Source: Lysinibacillus agricola | Lineage (GTDB): Bacteria; Bacillota; Bacilli; Bacillales_A; Planococcaceae | NCBI RefSeq assembly: GCF_016638705.1 | Contig: NZ_CP067341.1 | Span: forward strand, 1,863,501-1,927,500 | Reading direction: 5' to 3' | Length of the DNA stretch: 64,000 nucleotides | Shown: positions 62,356 through 64,000 of the stretch, piece after piece | Numbering within the stretch: the first letter of the stretch is position 1 | How the letters are laid out: each line of letters opens with the position of its first letter | Position numbers and translations under genes: made by a program | Notes under the pieces: model-generated | Databases searched by the model: none | Seen by the model: the letters and a program-made list of their open reading frames with translations, nothing else | Told to the model about the DNA's origin: nothing

Positions 62356-63180
62356 GTGCTATCAATAGGAGAATTCTCAAAAATATGTGGTGTCTCTACA
62401 AAAACACTTCGATATTACGATGAAATCGGATTAATTAATCCCGATGAGATTAATGCTGAAAGCGGTTATCGGTATTATTCCATCGAACAACTAAAAAGGA
62501 TGCTCTATATCAACCGTTTAAAATCCTATCATTTTTCTCTTGAAGAAATTAAAACGATGTTGGATTTAGAAGAGGATCAATCCGAAGAAATGCTTTGTTC
62601 AACGCTTAACCAAAAGAGAAATGAAATGCAAGAGAAACTAAAGGCTTTTGAATATCTTGTAAAACAACTGAGTCATGATATTTCAAACTTAGAAAAAGGA
62701 GTACCAATCATGTCGTACCTTGAGGATATTGAAGTACAGCTTGTTGAAACAAAGCCAATGAATATCCTTTATAAGCGATTGATATTGAGCAGTGATGATT
62801 ATGCATCGGGATATGGTCATTATTTTAGCGAGTTATATGAAAGAATTGCGAAGGAAAAGCTCACTTTACTTGGTCAGCCAATGACGATTTACCATAGCCC
62901 TGAATTTAATCCAGCTGGCAATGATACCGAGTTTGCTATTCAGATAGCTGAGTCTGTCAAAGGAACGAGAGATTTGCCTGGTAGCCTCTGTGCTAAATCT
63001 GTTTTAAAGGGAGCTTATCCGGAATTGACCTCTGTTTACGCTAATTTGATGAAGTGGATTGAAAATGAGGGTTACGAGCTGATATTGCCGCCATATGAAA
63101 TATATGTAACAGATCCAAATCAAGTAAACGCCCCTGAGGAGTTTGTTACTGAGGTGTATTTTCCTGTAAAGAAAAAATGA
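62356..63180 (+). CDS. MerR-family regulator with GyrI-like effector domain
   Basis: This 274-residue activator has the N-terminal helix-turn-helix (IGEFSKICGVSTKTLRYYDEIGLI, GYRYYSIEQLKRMLYINRLK), a dimerisation coiled coil (about 80-115), and a C-terminal GyrI/BmrR-like ligand domain (about 120-274). It belongs to the BmrR/BltR type that senses small molecules and untwists long-spacer promoters. GTG 62356 after GAGTGAGGTGG. It should activate its own operon, including the hydrolase gene 16 bases downstream. Confidence 0.9.
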   Translation: MLSIGEFSKICGVSTKTLRYYDEIGLINPDEINAESGYRYYSIEQLKRMLYINRLKSYHFSLEEIKTMLDLEEDQSEEMLCSTLNQKRNEMQEKLKAFEYLVKQLSHDISNLEKGVPIMSYLEDIEVQLVETKPMNILYKRLILSSDDYASGYGHYFSELYERIAKEKLTLLGQPMTIYHSPEFNPAGNDTEFAIQIAESVKGTRDLPGSLCAKSVLKGAYPELTSVYANLMKWIENEGYELILPPYEIYVTDPNQVNAPEEFVTEVYFPVKKK

Positions 63181-63196
63181 CAATTAGGAGGTTCCT

Positions 63197-64000
63197 ATGC
63201 AAACAACAATAAATTGGCAAGCGGTAAAACCTGAAAGCATATATATGAACAATGAAAAACTTTTTAAGCTAGAACAGACGATAAAAAGTGATTATCACAA
63301 TATAAATGGCATTATTATCATTAAAGATGGTCATTTAGCATATGAAAAATATTTTAATGGCAAAGGTCCTGATGATAGTCACCATGTAGCATCTGTAACA
63401 AAAAGTGTACTATCTGCACTTATAGGCATCGCTATTGATAAAGGATATATTCAAAGCGTGGAAGAGAAAGTGATAGATTTTTTCCCAAAATATATTTCTG
63501 ATGCTGATAAGCAGAAACAACAGATTACTATACGGCATCTTCTTACGATGACAGTACCATATCCATATGAGGATTGGCATGAGCCGCTAGATATTCTATG
63601 TCAACAGCAGGATTGGATAAAATATACACTTGATATAATGGGTAAAAACGGGGATTTAGGCACTTTTAAATATTCCACAGCTGGAGCACATTTATTGTCA
63701 GCTATTCTTACTCAAAGTACAGGCAAGAGTGCACGAGCGTTCGCCAATGAACATTTGTTTACACCGCTTGGCATGAAAGAAATTCCTGACTATAAAATGA
63801 ACGCATATGGGTTTGATGATTTATTCGGGAAAAACGTTAAGGGGTGGGTACATGATCCAAACGGTCATTCGACCGGTGGATGGGGGCTAACATTAACTAC
63901 TCGTGATATGGCGCGATTTGGCTACCTCTATTTAAATAAGGGCATTTTGGATGATAATAGAGTTCTCTCAGAGACATGGATTTGTGATTCAACGGAGATG
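63197..64000 (+). CDS. serine hydrolase (class C beta-lactamase family), partial
   Basis: 268 codons are inside the window and the frame is open at its right edge. ATG 63197 has AGGAGG upstream. The nucleophile motif is SVTKS in HHVASVTKSVLSALIGIA (SxxK); YSTAGAHLLSAIL gives the YxN-like second motif (YST); STGGWGLTLTTRDMARFG is the usual later block. No signal peptide is visible, so the product is probably cytoplasmic. Family members act as esterases, peptidases or lactamases; the substrate is unknown. It is co-transcribed with the MerR gene. Confidence 0.88.
   Translation, partial: MQTTINWQAVKPESIYMNNEKLFKLEQTIKSDYHNINGIIIIKDGHLAYEKYFNGKGPDDSHHVASVTKSVLSALIGIAIDKGYIQSVEEKVIDFFPKYISDADKQKQQITIRHLLTMTVPYPYEDWHEPLDILCQQQDWIKYTLDIMGKNGDLGTFKYSTAGAHLLSAILTQSTGKSARAFANEHLFTPLGMKEIPDYKMNAYGFDDLFGKNVKGWVHDPNGHSTGGWGLTLTTRDMARFGYLYLNKGILDDNRVLSETWICDSTEM

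Overview
The window looks like chromosomal DNA of a spore-forming, low-G+C Bacillales bacterium, most likely Lysinibacillus or a close relative. The evidence is AT-rich DNA with AAAGGAGG-type ribosome binding sites and many TTG/GTG starts, a B-type RNase P RNA, a CotA-type spore laccase, and gene blocks in the order known from Bacillus (ypmB/tseB-aspB-asnS-dnaD-nth-ypoC-ponA-recU, then yppE-mrfA, mrfB-gpsB-rnpB-ypsC-ypvA). Names rest on motif recognition, not on database searches.

Layout. 1-11.3 kb: the start of a TldD-type gene, a SplA-like small protein, an amidinohydrolase plus amino-acid permease pair, YqcI/YcgG and EamA genes, a chimeric junction between a broken flavoprotein gene and a sensor kinase, a bmrA-response regulator-kinase operon, and a divergent CynX-type MFS/LysR pair. 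11.3-15.2 kb: an MFS exporter gene split by an IS605-type element that carries only TnpB. 15.4-19.8 kb: a CotA laccase with an unusual repeated tail and a GGDEF gene with an in-frame stop. 19.9-32.3 kb: the housekeeping block through mrfA. 32.3-38.2 kb: a patchwork of foreign or decayed DNA lying between mrfA and mrfB, part of it flanked by a 0.53-kb duplication of the mrfA 3' end. 38.2-45.6 kb: mrfB, gpsB, rnpB, a GGDEF-EAL gene, ypsC and ypvA. 45.7-59.8 kb: a 16-gene ethanolamine-utilisation microcompartment operon. 60.3-64 kb: MFS/TetR and MerR/serine-hydrolase pairs.

How the genes work together. EutW/EutV should sense ethanolamine and relieve a terminator between eutV and eutH. EutH and EutP handle uptake or its control, EutBC (kept active by EutA) makes acetaldehyde, EutE makes acetyl-CoA, and two PduL enzymes make acetyl-phosphate. 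EutS, EutL, EutM, EutN and a fifth BMC protein form the shell. No eutG, eutT, eutQ, eutJ or eutD is present. A malate dehydrogenase closes the operon, and a 12-unit tandem repeat interrupts it. The ponA-recU, mrfA/mrfB and gpsB genes serve wall synthesis, recombination, DNA repair and division.

The window is rich in small structured dispersed repeats: a roughly 193-bp triple-hairpin element, a 145-bp palindromic element, an inverted-repeat family around 37.6 kb, and a 34-bp exact repeat at 9 and 23 kb. Together with the mrfA duplication, the TnpB insertion and the repeats inside the eut operon, these are the least explained features here.
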